Of a DNA stretch of 20,347 nucleotides, positions 1 through 8,145 are shown piece after piece. The notes beneath the pieces are model-generated. The model did no database searches. It saw only the letters and a program-made list of their open reading frames with translations, and was not told where the DNA came from. The stretch is taken from assembly GCA_937975765.1 (NCBI GenBank), contig CALJUR010000015.1, positions 1 to 20,347 of the forward strand, in the 5' to 3' direction. This DNA is from an uncultured Myxococcales bacterium. Lineage in GTDB: Bacteria > Myxococcota_A > UBA9042 > DTJE01. Numbering within the stretch: the first letter of the stretch is position 1; the number at the start of each line of letters is the position of its first letter. The translations under genes and the position numbers were made by a program.

Positions 1-1
1 C

Positions 2-1339
2 CACTTCCCGTCGGGCGGGCCAGCCTGCAACGCTGGCAACCCTTGCAGGCACACGGACCACTGCTGCCAGGGCCCCTGCCTCGGCCGCTCCGGCGCGTGC
101 GACGCAGGCAACCCGTGCACGCTGGACGGGTGCACGCTGGCCTCCGGCTGCATCCACACGCAGCCGCCCGGCCTGCCGTGCGACGACGGCGACGCCTGCA
201 CCGCGGGCGACCGCTGCTACCAGGGCGCCTGCCTCCCCGGGTTGCGGGTCGACTGCGACGACCGGAACCCCTGCACGGAGGATGCATGCGAACCCTCCGC
301 GGGCTGCCTGCACGCGGCCGTGACCGGGGGGGGGTGCGACGACGGCAACGCCTGCACGGCCGGCGAGCGGTGCCAGGGCGGCCTGTGCCGGGGCACCCCC
401 GTGTCGTGCGACGACGCGAATCCCTGCACCGCGGACTCGTGCGACCCGGCGACCGGCTGCGTGCACGCCGCGACGGACGGCACCTGCGACGACGGCGACC
501 CCTGCACGGCCGGCGACGCGTGCAGCGGCGGCGCCTGCCTGCGCGGCTGGAACCCGCAGTGCCTGGCGGTCCGGCGCATCGTGCTGGCAGGGGACAGCTG
601 GTCCACCGGCTTCATCCTGCCGCTGCGGGACGCGCTGGACGCAAGGGGCTACGAGGAGGTCACGGTCTCGTGGGAACGGACCTCGAAGCCCGGCTCCACG
701 GCGCGGACCTGGGTCACCGACGCGTCCTTCACCGAGGCCCTGTACACGGCCCTGGACCAGGAGCCCCCGGCGGAGATGCTGGTCTTCACGCTGGGTGGCA
801 ACGACTTCCTGGCCGCCTGCAATGCGGGCCTGGCAGTGGGGGGCTGGGAGAACTGGTTCTACACGATGTCATACATCCAGCGGGACCTGCAGTCCTTCCT
901 GAACCTGGCCCGCAGCGGCCATCCCGACCTGAAGATCGTGTTCATCGGGTACGACTACCTCAGCCTGCCGATGATCAACGCCCTGGGGACGGACCTGCCC
1001 GGGATGGACTGGGTGACGTTCAACCTGGCCCTGGTGGACCTGTCGGGGCGCCAGCGCGACCTGGCCTCGGGCATGTCGAACACCGTGTACGCCCACAACC
1101 TGGGGACGCTGCAGCACGTCTTCGGGGACCCGCTGTTCGGATACGGTCCCGGCGAGGCCCCCCGGCCCGGCCCGGCACCCGCGTACGACCCGTTCCCGGG
1201 CGGCTGGTACACCTACCCGTCGCCCGCGGCCCACATCCCGGACGGCATCCACCCCGACCCCGCCGGCTTCCGGGCCCTGATCGAGAACACGCTGGACCAG
1301 GGCATGGCGGCCTGGATCGAGGGGCGGCCCTGGCCGTAG
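2..1339 (+). CDS. Secreted Cys-rich repeat protein with SGNH/GDSL hydrolase domain (5'-partial)
   Basis: The reading frame is open from the left edge, so the N-terminus, including any signal peptide, lies outside the window. The first ~187 residues are seven Cys-rich modules of the kind CDDGNPCTxDxCDPATGC (Dictyostelium CTDC-type), presumably disulfide-bonded outside the cytoplasm. The C-terminal ~250 residues look like an SGNH hydrolase. Block I is AGDSWS with the nucleophile Ser codon at 596-598, block III is LGGND near 794-808, and block V is DGIHP at 1241-1255 supplying the Asp and His. SGNH enzymes are esterases, lipases or carbohydrate deacetylases; the substrate cannot be read here. 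The repeats probably form an extended stalk or adhesive region. The domain architecture is clear, the hydrolase assignment is good, and the exact reaction is unknown. The stop is TAG at 1337-1339. Confidence 0.85.
   Translation, partial: HFPSGGPACNAGNPCRHTDHCCQGPCLGRSGACDAGNPCTLDGCTLASGCIHTQPPGLPCDDGDACTAGDRCYQGACLPGLRVDCDDRNPCTEDACEPSAGCLHAAVTGGGCDDGNACTAGERCQGGLCRGTPVSCDDANPCTADSCDPATGCVHAATDGTCDDGDPCTAGDACSGGACLRGWNPQCLAVRRIVLAGDSWSTGFILPLRDALDARGYEEVTVSWERTSKPGSTARTWVTDASFTEALYTALDQEPPAEMLVFTLGGNDFLAACNAGLAVGGWENWFYTMSYIQRDLQSFLNLARSGHPDLKIVFIGYDYLSLPMINALGTDLPGMDWVTFNLALVDLSGRQRDLASGMSNTVYAHNLGTLQHVFGDPLFGYGPGEAPRPGPAPAYDPFPGGWYTYPSPAAHIPDGIHPDPAGFRALIENTLDQGMAAWIEGRPWP
26..562 (+). repeat. 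Seven alternating CTDC-type Cys-rich modules (protein-coding repeat)
   Basis: Modules of about 22-27 residues each begin with C-(D/N)-(D/A)-x-(N/D)-x-C. Two kinds alternate strictly. One is CTAGDxCxxGxC-like (modules 1, 3, 5 and 7, the first degenerate). The other is CTxDxCxxxxGCxH-like (modules 2, 4 and 6). The unit of duplication is therefore probably a pair of ~50 residues. The array may begin further left, outside the window. Confidence 0.8.
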
Positions 1340-1363
1340 GGAGCCGCGCGACATCCCCCGTGC

Positions 1364-1369
1364 TATCCT
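1364..1369 (+). promoter_or_regulatory. Putative -10 element TATCCT
   Basis: TATCCT lies in the 58-nt gap before the gene at 1398, with 28 nt between it and the ATG. It is an AT-rich island in a GC-rich gap and falls at the same place as the TAGAAT elements elsewhere in the window. No clear -35 is visible. Confidence 0.35.
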
Positions 1370-1397
1370 GGCGGCACCCCGCCGACGGAGGTTCCGC

Positions 1398-2618
1398 ATG
1401 CCTGCCGAGGCCCCGTGCACCTGCCCGGTCCGGTGCCTTGCGCCTCGCCGCGCGGGGCCGGGGGCGACCGTCGTCCTGTGGGGCGTTTCCGCCAGCCTGG
1501 CGGTCCTGGCCGCCCTGCCGGCCCGGGCGAACGACGCGTCGTTCCTGGGGGCAGGGGCCACGGTCTTCGCGGTGCAGGAGGGCCGGGTCCGCATGGTCCG
1601 CGAGCACGTCGTCGTCCGGCACGTCGGCGGCACGGGCCGCGAGGGGCGCGCGACCCGCTGGGAGGCCGACGTCACCTTCCGGTTCGAGAACCTGTCCGAC
1701 GCGCCGATCGAGGTCCAGATGGGGTTCCCCGACTGGCTGGACCGGTCCGAGACCGCGGTGGACGGCCCCGACGGCCCGCCCTGGGTCATCCGGGACTTCC
1801 AGGCGTGGGTCGGCGGGGCGCCGGTGGCGGCGGTCCACAAGCGGGTGGCGGCCCGACCGCCGCCCGGCCCCGGGGAGGACGGCGTCGTGATCCCGCCCGG
1901 CCGGGTCCGCGACCTGGGCTGCGACGGGGCCTGGACCTGGACCGTGGCCTTCGCCCCGCGGGCCGCGGTCGAGGTCCGCAACCGGTACCGGTTCGGCGGG
2001 TTCGACAGCAACGGGCCGTTCGCCGCGTGTGCCGGGGAGCCGGTGCCCCCCGCTGCGCGCCGGGCCTGGTGGCGCCATGCCGCCCGCCCGCGGGGCGGCT
2101 GGGACGTCGAGAACGGCCTGTGCGGGGCGGTGACCTACGTCGTGACCACCGGGCGCACCTGGGCCGGGCCCATCGGCGAGGCGATCGTCGAGATGGACCT
2201 GGACCCGGACGCGCCGCCCCACCTGTTCGTGCCGGTCCCGGAGGCCGAGGAGGTGAAGGAGGGGCGCGTGCGGTGGCACTTCCGGGACTGGACGCCCCGC
2301 CACGAGGTGTCGGTGCTGTACGCGCGGCCGGTCCCCGTCGACGGGCCCGGGGGACTGCCGGCCTTCGACACGGTGGACCAGGCCCGCGCCTGGACCCGGT
2401 TCGCGCGCGCCAACGGCATCGGGCGGGACGTGGTGGATCGCCTGGTCGCCTGGACCGCCGCGGCCCGCCAGCGGCGCCATGACGACCCGGCGGTGGCCGT
2501 TGTCGCCCGGGCCTGGCTGCCGGGCCCCGAGGCGGGCGAGCCGCCCCCGCCGCCGCTGTCGGCGGACGTCACCCGCCGCATCCTGGACGTGCTGCGCCGT
2601 TTCGCCGCGACCCGCTGA
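1398..2618 (+). CDS. Exported DUF4424-like protein
   Basis: A 406-residue protein. A long Arg/Cys-containing N-region and a hydrophobic stretch (about residues 25-46) end in LPARA before NDAS, a plausible signal peptidase I site. The ATG follows CGGAGG with 6 nt spacing. The mature start NDASFLGAGATVFAVQEGRV, followed by an immunoglobulin-like segment TFRFENLSDAPIEVQMGFPD, resembles DUF4424 proteins. These are exported, of unknown function, and begin with ND and a beta-rich domain about residual or non-interacting states. No catalytic motif is evident. Cysteines are few, unlike its neighbours. The gene ends 9 nt from the convergent sugar kinase. The family name is from memory of the N-terminal pattern; treat it as a hypothetical exported beta-rich protein if a profile search disagrees. 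Confidence 0.75.
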   Translation: MPAEAPCTCPVRCLAPRRAGPGATVVLWGVSASLAVLAALPARANDASFLGAGATVFAVQEGRVRMVREHVVVRHVGGTGREGRATRWEADVTFRFENLSDAPIEVQMGFPDWLDRSETAVDGPDGPPWVIRDFQAWVGGAPVAAVHKRVAARPPPGPGEDGVVIPPGRVRDLGCDGAWTWTVAFAPRAAVEVRNRYRFGGFDSNGPFAACAGEPVPPAARRAWWRHAARPRGGWDVENGLCGAVTYVVTTGRTWAGPIGEAIVEMDLDPDAPPHLFVPVPEAEEVKEGRVRWHFRDWTPRHEVSVLYARPVPVDGPGGLPAFDTVDQARAWTRFARANGIGRDVVDRLVAWTAAARQRRHDDPAVAVVARAWLPGPEAGEPPPPPLSADVTRRILDVLRRFAATR

Positions 2619-2627
2619 CCGCGGCGT

Positions 2628-3545
2628 TCAGGAGGGGATCGGGGTGCCCGCGGCGCCGGCCGCCAGCGCCAGCGCGCCCAGCACCCCGGCGCGGGCGCCC
2701 AGCGCGGGCCGCACCACGAAGTCCGACAGGTCCCCGTCCAGCCGCGGGTGGCGCACGTAGCCGGCCAGCCGTGCCGCGGCCCGGGCCCGGACGGCCTCGA
2801 TCAGGCCCGGCTGGTCCATCACCCCGCCACCCAGCACGACGCGCTGGGGGGACAGCACCAGCGCGATCGTCGCGATCGCGTCGCCCAGGTAGCCCGCCTC
2901 CAGGTCCCACACCTCGGGCCGCCCGGCCAGGTCCCGCGCGGGACGGCCCCAGCGGGCCTCGATCGCCGGCCCCGACGCCAGGCCCTCCAGGCAGTCGCCG
3001 TGGAACGGGCAGCACCCCGGGAACGGGTCGCGCACCGGGTCGCGCCGGACGGGCAGGTGCCCCATCTCCGGGTGGACCAGGCCGTGCAGCAGGCGCCCGC
3101 CGGCCATCCCGCCGCCGCCGACGCCGGTGCCGACGGTCACGTACGCGAAGGTGTGGAGGCCCTGCGCCGCGCCCCAGGTCCGTTCGCCCAGCGCGGCGCC
3201 GTTCACGTCGGTGTCGAAGGCGGCCGGCACGCCGCCCAGGCGCCCCCGCAGGAAGCCCAGCACGTCGGCGCCGCTCCAGCCGGCCTTGGGGGTCGCCGCG
3301 ATCCGGCCGTACCCGGGCGAGGCGGGGTCGGGGTCCACCGGCCCGAAGCAGGCGACCCCCATCGCCGCGACCGGCCCGTGGCGCCGCGTTGCGTCCTGCA
3401 GGAAGCCCGCCACGGCCTGCAGGGTCTCCCCGGGCGTCGTCGTCGGGATGCGCGCCTCGGCCCGAAGGTCGTCCGGACCCGTCCCGACGGCGCAGACGAA
3501 CTTCGTTCCCCCGGCCTCCACGCCCGCCAGCAGCCGCCGTGCCAT
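2628..3545 (-). CDS. ROK-family sugar kinase (fructokinase-like)
   Basis: A 305-residue cytoplasmic ATP-dependent hexose kinase, closest by motif to the zinc-containing fructokinases of the ROK family (Bacillus YdhR/GmuE type). Visible features are the phosphate-binding GVEAGGTKF (residues 8-16), the catalytic Asp in FDTDVNG (D113), HPEMGH (158-163), and the zinc cluster CCPFHGDCLEGLASGPA, with likely ligands H163, C179, H182 and C185. A second glycine-rich segment, VLGGGV, lies at 237-242. The length is typical. The ATG shares one base with the stop of the upstream CotH gene (TGATG) and follows GGGGAGAGG, so it is the last gene of a coupled operon. Fructose or mannose are the expected substrates, but ROK specificity cannot be settled by reading. 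A longer upstream in-frame extension was rejected because it overlaps the CotH gene and lacks these motifs. Confidence 0.92.
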   Translation of the reverse strand: MARRLLAGVEAGGTKFVCAVGTGPDDLRAEARIPTTTPGETLQAVAGFLQDATRRHGPVAAMGVACFGPVDPDPASPGYGRIAATPKAGWSGADVLGFLRGRLGGVPAAFDTDVNGAALGERTWGAAQGLHTFAYVTVGTGVGGGGMAGGRLLHGLVHPEMGHLPVRRDPVRDPFPGCCPFHGDCLEGLASGPAIEARWGRPARDLAGRPEVWDLEAGYLGDAIATIALVLSPQRVVLGGGVMDQPGLIEAVRARAAARLAGYVRHPRLDGDLSDFVVRPALGARAGVLGALALAAGAAGTPIPS

Positions 3546-4960
3546 CACCTCTCCCCGCGACCTGCTGCCGGGCCGCTCCACTCCAGCAGCCTTCCGACCT
3601 CGACCGCCTGGGCGGCCAGGATCTCCCGCAGGCGCGCCGTCGCCCGCCGCCAGTCCGGCATCGTCGGCCCGTCCGGGTCCTCGGCCACGGCCTGGAGGAC
3701 CTGGGCGCGGTAGCGGTCCAGCCGGGCCTGCACCGACGCCCGCGACAGGATCCCGTCGTCCTGCGACCACGCGCGCTGGTAGTCGAGATAGGCGTTCCAG
3801 TTATCCCGCAGCAGTCCGCGCAGCAGGGGATCGCATCGGGCCGGCAGGATCCCCACCCAGCCCGACGCCGCGACCTTGCACGCGTCCGGGCCGTCGTCCC
3901 ACCACGATCGCCCCAGGTCCGTGTCCGGGGCCTCCAGCGAGTGGTCCTGGTCCCACGGGATCACGGTGAACCGCCCGGTGGCCGGGTCGTCGTACAGGAG
4001 GAAGTTGTGGTTGCCGCAGTCGTCGCGGGTCGTGGCGTTCGGCCCGCAGTACAGGCGGGTGATGCCGTCCCAGTCGTGCAGGAACAGGTCCACCGCCAGG
4101 TACCGCGCCATCGCGTCGCGGTCGATCCACGGGTCCACGGCCTCGTTGAAGCCCCCTTCCGGCAGGTCGTGCAGCAGCGCCGCGAACTGCAGCAGGCGGG
4201 ACACGTCGGGAGCGTCCTCGTTCGTCTGCAGCGCCTTCGCATACCCGGCGGCCTCCAGCGACCAGGGCCAGGCCTCCTTGTAGAGGTTGCCCCCGGGGTC
4301 CCGGAAATGGTCCTGCAGGAACTCCTTGTCCGGGTTCTCGACCAGCAGGAACAGGCCTGCCGGCGCGTCGTTGACCTGCAGCAGAACGTGGACGGCCCGC
4401 GAGGCCGGCAGGCCCGCCGCCCGGAACAGCGCGTAGGCCGTGCGCTCGCGCAGGCAGGACGGGTCCCGGTTGCACGAATTGAAGACCAGTTTCCGCAGTC
4501 CCAGGAAGCGTCCCTGGGGGTCGGTCTCGTTGAAGCTGACCTTCATCGACAGCTTCGGGCAGGTCCGGTTGCCGGCGTCGTCGAAGCAGGAGAACAGCGA
4601 GCCGTACGACCCCTTGAACCGGATCGAGGCGTTCTCGTAGGCCTCCCCCTCGAAGACGACACGCGCCGGCACGTACGTCTCCTCGGTCGCGTGCGCGTTC
4701 AGCCACTCCCAGTCCTGCGGGGCGACCTCGACGCGGAATGTCCGCGGCGGGGCGTCCTCGTCGAAGACGTGCCGGCTGCCCTGGCCGGGTTCCACCGCGG
4801 AGGCGACGGCGGCCGGGAACGCCGGGTCGCCGTCGTTTGCGGCGTCGCGCGGGCATCCCGGGAGGATCCCGGCCAGGACCAGTGCGACGGCCGCCAGGAC
4901 CAGGCCCCGGACGCGGACGCGGGCGGGGGCGGGGGCGCGGGCACAGGCAGGGGCCTTCAT
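3545..4960 (-). CDS. CotH-family kinase lipoprotein
   Basis: A 471-residue protein with a lipoprotein signal peptide: basic N-region, hydrophobic residues 19-32, lipobox LPGC with C36. The rest matches the CotH kinase family (atypical protein kinases first known from Bacillus spore coats). It has IRFKGSYG (113-120, a candidate ATP-binding Lys K116), a family-like SCLRERTAYALFRAAG block (~168-183), LHDWDG (294-299), GNHNFLLYDD (316-325) and IPWDQDHSL (334-342), where the Asp pair would bind metal. Extra Cys residues suggest disulfides. Start: ATG 8 nt after GGAGGG, one base after the stop of the upstream lipoprotein. Being a lipoprotein places a kinase fold outside the cytoplasm, where its ATP source is unclear. 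It sits between a Cys-repeat lipoprotein and a ROK kinase in one operon, and the phosphorylation target is unknown. Confidence 0.88.
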   Translation of the reverse strand: MKAPACARAPAPARVRVRGLVLAAVALVLAGILPGCPRDAANDGDPAFPAAVASAVEPGQGSRHVFDEDAPPRTFRVEVAPQDWEWLNAHATEETYVPARVVFEGEAYENASIRFKGSYGSLFSCFDDAGNRTCPKLSMKVSFNETDPQGRFLGLRKLVFNSCNRDPSCLRERTAYALFRAAGLPASRAVHVLLQVNDAPAGLFLLVENPDKEFLQDHFRDPGGNLYKEAWPWSLEAAGYAKALQTNEDAPDVSRLLQFAALLHDLPEGGFNEAVDPWIDRDAMARYLAVDLFLHDWDGITRLYCGPNATTRDDCGNHNFLLYDDPATGRFTVIPWDQDHSLEAPDTDLGRSWWDDGPDACKVAASGWVGILPARCDPLLRGLLRDNWNAYLDYQRAWSQDDGILSRASVQARLDRYRAQVLQAVAEDPDGPTMPDWRRATARLREILAAQAVEVGRLLEWSGPAAGRGER

Positions 4961-4961
4961 G

Positions 4962-6092
4962 TCACAGGCCCTCCAGGCAGGCGTAGGCGCCGGTGCAGTC
5001 GGCGACGGCCGCCAGGCACTGCACCCGCTGGGCCGCCTGGTCCACCAGCGCCAGGAAGCCCATGCAGCCCGGCACGCCGCCCAGCCATTCCGCCCCGGGG
5101 CAGGGCGCCAGGTGCCCGCACGCGGCCGAGACCTCGGCGGGGGTGACGCCCAGGGTGCCTTCGCACAGTGCGGTGAACGGGGCGCCGTGACCCAGGGTGT
5201 CCAGGCCCGGGGAGTCGCAGGTCGCGGACGGGTCCAGCGCCGCGGCGACCTCCGTCGCCGGGGGGCAGTCCGTGTCGCCGCGGCAGTAGGCGCCCAGCAC
5301 CGCCTCCAGGCCGGCCCGGTAGGCGTCCGCGTTCGGGGCGCAGTGCTGGACGATGCATTCCGCCAGCTTGTCGCTCCAGTCCCCGCAGGCCGCGTCCTCG
5401 GCGCAGGTCGCAGGCGGCGGGTGGCAGGTGGCCTCGAACGCCGGGTCGGAATCGCAGATGGCGGCGATCAGGTCGGGGCAGGGCGTCTCCGCCACCGTCG
5501 CGACGGTCCCTGCATCGCACCCGTTCCGGCAGTCGCCCTCGATGCCGGGCGCCCACGACGGGTCGACGCCGGGGCACTCGGACAGGATGCACGCCGTCAG
5601 CGAGGCGCAGGTCTCCTGGCACGGGTCCGATGCGCACGTCGCGGCGAAGCCCGCCAGCCCGGCGACCGGTCCGGCCAGCACCGAAGGGCAGTCCGGCGAC
5701 TCCAATACCGACCCCGCCCACGCCTCGTCGCAGGCGGTGAAGCAGTCCTGGTACAGGCGCCCCGCGCTGGCCCAGTCGTACCCCTGGCAGGCCTCCACGC
5801 CGCACGCCGTGACGCGGTCGCAGGCCCGGTAGCAGGGTGGCAGGGTCCAGCCGGTTCCCTCGGAGGCGTCCCCCGGAGGGGCGTCCGGAACCTCCGGCAG
5901 GCCGTCGCCCGCCAGCGCCTCGTCGGGCGCATCGGCGTCCCCCGTCGCGGCGCCGGGCTCGTCCGGCGCGTCGGCGACGTCCGGGTCTGCAGGATGGGGC
6001 GATGACGGGACACAGGCGCCCGGGACGACCAGGGCCAGCGCGACGGCCGGCAGGAACCGGCCGGGGACCCCGCGGGAAGCGACAAGGCTCAA
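4962..6092 (-). CDS. Cys-rich lipoprotein with CX3C repeats, unknown function
   Basis: A 376-residue protein read from TTG at 6092. That TTG overlaps the TGA of the histidine kinase gene as TTGA and is preceded by GGAGG about 10 nt upstream. From this start a signal peptide appears with lipobox VPGAC (C27), then an acidic Asp/Pro/Ala linker to about residue 75. The remainder has many Cys residues arranged as repeated C-x3-C-x5-C-x4-C units, for example CYRACDRVTACGVEAC and CQETCASLTACILSEC. Each unit is followed 15-20 residues later by another C-x3-C pair; a third copy is degenerate. No enzyme motif is seen. It is probably a disulfide-stabilised helical repeat protein anchored in the outer membrane or periplasmic face. 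Its position between a sensor kinase and CotH suggests a partner or substrate role, which is inference. The longer frame extending upstream is a shadow of the kinase gene. Confidence 0.82.
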   Translation of the reverse strand: MSLVASRGVPGRFLPAVALALVVPGACVPSSPHPADPDVADAPDEPGAATGDADAPDEALAGDGLPEVPDAPPGDASEGTGWTLPPCYRACDRVTACGVEACQGYDWASAGRLYQDCFTACDEAWAGSVLESPDCPSVLAGPVAGLAGFAATCASDPCQETCASLTACILSECPGVDPSWAPGIEGDCRNGCDAGTVATVAETPCPDLIAAICDSDPAFEATCHPPPATCAEDAACGDWSDKLAECIVQHCAPNADAYRAGLEAVLGAYCRGDTDCPPATEVAAALDPSATCDSPGLDTLGHGAPFTALCEGTLGVTPAEVSAACGHLAPCPGAEWLGGVPGCMGFLALVDQAAQRVQCLAAVADCTGAYACLEGL

Positions 6093-8110
6093 TTTCGCGA
6101 TTCCTCCGGCGGGGCGTCGGGGGTCGCGGTGCCGTCCGACAGGAGCGTGTCGATGGCGGCCCGCAGCCCGTCGAACGAGAAGGGCTTGCGCAGGAAGATC
6201 GATCGGGGGGCGTCCCTCATGTGCCGCATCGCCTCCTCCGGTTCGTACCCGCTCATCACGATGACGGGGACGTCCGGGCGCAGTCCCCGGATCTGGCGGA
6301 AGGATTCGATTCCGTCCTGCCGCGGCATCGTCAGGTCCAGGATCACCAGCCGGATCCCGTCGGGTTCCTGCCGGAACAAGTCCACGCCTACGTCCCCGTC
6401 CGGGGCCGTCCGGACCGTGTACCCGCACCCGGTCAGCATGCAGCGGATCACCTCGAGGTTCGGGGGCTCGTCATCGACCACCAGCACGGTCCCCCCCGCG
6501 CAGCACGTCCGCGGCATCCGGGAATCGGCCATGTCCGGCGGCACCGGCAGCCGGTCGGACCTGGGCAGCAGCACCCGGAACGTGGTTCCCCGGCCGGGCG
6601 CGCTGCGCACCGAGAGGGCGCCGCCATGCTCGCGGACGATGCCCAGGACCGCCGGCAGTCCCAGGCCCCTTCCCGCGAACTTGGTCGAGAAGAACGGGTC
6701 GAAGATGCGGGCCGCCGTCCCCTCGTCCATGCCCTGGCCGGTGTCGGTCACCTCCAGCAGGCACCAGGGGCCCGGCCGCGGCGGATCCGTGACGAACCGC
6801 CCCTCGACCGGGAGCCCCGGCAGATCCAGGGCCGACGTTGCCACCTGGATCCGTCCCGGGGTCGCACCGAGGGCCTCCGCGGCATTGGTCACCAGGTTCA
6901 TGACGACCTGGCGGATCCGGGTGGCATCCCCGTCCACGGGCAGGACGCCCGGTCCGCGATTCCAGGCGAGGCCGGTGGGGTCGGTCAGCGAGACCCGCAG
7001 CAGTTCCAGGGTCTCCTCGACGATCGGGTTCAGGTCGAAGACCGTCCGGGTCAGGGTGCCCCGTCCCGAATACGCCAGCAACTGGTGGCACAGGTCCGAG
7101 GCCCGGGCTGCGGCGACCTCGATGCTTTGCAGCGATCGGGCGGCATCGGACCCCGGTTCCACGTCCAGGACCGCCAGGCTGGCGTGGCCCATCACCGACA
7201 GCAGGATGTTGTTGAAGTCGTGCGCGATGCCCCCGGCCAGGACCGCCAGGCTTTCCAGTCTCTGGGCCCGCTGCACCTCGCGCTCCATGCGCTGCCGTTC
7301 CTCTTCGGCCTGCAGCCGGTCGGTCAGGTCCAGGCCCACCGCCAGCACCCCTTCCGTCGTCCCGTCCTGCCGGACCAGGGGGCGGCTGTGCCATTCGACC
7401 CGGCGGTACCCGCCGTCGTGCGATCGGACGCCGTTCATCGTGCCCGAGGTCTCCTGGAGGACCGCGGTCCGCAGGAAGAACGTCCGCACCCGGTCGGATT
7501 CCCCGGGCGGCAGGAAGACCAGGAACCAGTCCCGGCCCCGTGCCTGTTCCAGGGGGATGCCGGTCATCTTCTCGACGTAGCGGTTGTACCGGACCACGCG
7601 GCCCTGGCAGTCGAAGACGCAGATCAGGGCGGGGGCCAGGTCGACCAGGCTGTCCGCGAAGGTCCTCTCCTGCCTCAGATCGGCCTCGGCCTGGCGCAGC
7701 GCCGTGACGTCCTGGACGAAGCCGCAGATCGCACCGATGTCGCCGTCCGGGTCCTGCAGGGGTACCTGGGTCGTCTGGAAGACGTGCCGCGTCCCGCCGA
7801 CGTCCAGTTCGCGGATCGCCCGGACGACCTCGCCGCGGAAGGTGCGGTCGTCCACCTCGCGGACCGTCCGGGCGGAGGCGGGGTCGAAGACCTCCTCGGG
7901 CACCCGTCCCAGGAGGTCGCCGGGCCCGACCCCGAACAACTGGCACATGGTCCGGTTGACGAACGAGTAGCGGCGGTCCCGGTCCTTGATGAAGATCGAG
8001 TCGGTGGCCGCGTCGGCCATGGCGCGCAACCGGGCTTCGCCGACCGGGAGTTCGCCCGCACCGACCGGCGGATCCCGTTCCTGGCCGTCCTGTCCGGGTG
8101 CGCGGTGCAA
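6089..8110 (-). CDS. PAS-PAS hybrid sensor histidine kinase with receiver domain
   Basis: A 673-residue protein with no transmembrane segment, so probably cytoplasmic. Domains in order: PAS 1 (~25-140), PAS 2 (~150-265), a short coiled coil, HisKA with LAGGIAHDFNNILL (phosphoacceptor H297), and HATPase_c with the N box QVVMNLVTNAAEAL, G1 DTGQGMD and G2 GRGLGLPAVLGIV (~400-515). The C-terminal receiver (~540-660) has acidic residues D546/D547, phosphoacceptor D592 in LDLTMPRQDG and K642 in LRKPF. The architecture resembles NtrB-like hybrid kinases common in myxobacteria. Signals sensed by the PAS domains are unknown; no heme or flavin signature is obvious. The start is TTG at 8110, 7 nt after an AGGGGGA ribosome site. 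It is the first gene of a four-gene operon. The partner phosphotransfer or DNA-binding protein is not in the window. Confidence 0.93.
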   Translation of the reverse strand: MHRAPGQDGQERDPPVGAGELPVGEARLRAMADAATDSIFIKDRDRRYSFVNRTMCQLFGVGPGDLLGRVPEEVFDPASARTVREVDDRTFRGEVVRAIRELDVGGTRHVFQTTQVPLQDPDGDIGAICGFVQDVTALRQAEADLRQERTFADSLVDLAPALICVFDCQGRVVRYNRYVEKMTGIPLEQARGRDWFLVFLPPGESDRVRTFFLRTAVLQETSGTMNGVRSHDGGYRRVEWHSRPLVRQDGTTEGVLAVGLDLTDRLQAEEERQRMEREVQRAQRLESLAVLAGGIAHDFNNILLSVMGHASLAVLDVEPGSDAARSLQSIEVAAARASDLCHQLLAYSGRGTLTRTVFDLNPIVEETLELLRVSLTDPTGLAWNRGPGVLPVDGDATRIRQVVMNLVTNAAEALGATPGRIQVATSALDLPGLPVEGRFVTDPPRPGPWCLLEVTDTGQGMDEGTAARIFDPFFSTKFAGRGLGLPAVLGIVREHGGALSVRSAPGRGTTFRVLLPRSDRLPVPPDMADSRMPRTCCAGGTVLVVDDEPPNLEVIRCMLTGCGYTVRTAPDGDVGVDLFRQEPDGIRLVILDLTMPRQDGIESFRQIRGLRPDVPVIVMSGYEPEEAMRHMRDAPRSIFLRKPFSFDGLRAAIDTLLSDGTATPDAPPEESRN

Positions 8111-8145
8111 GCGGAATTCCCCCTGGCTTCCGGAATGGGAATCCT

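Noticed and set aside
2771..5146. A 791-codon plus-strand open frame opposite the ROK and CotH genes
   Set aside because: Low-complexity Arg/Pro composition and no domain, whereas the minus strand carries full ROK and CotH motif sets.
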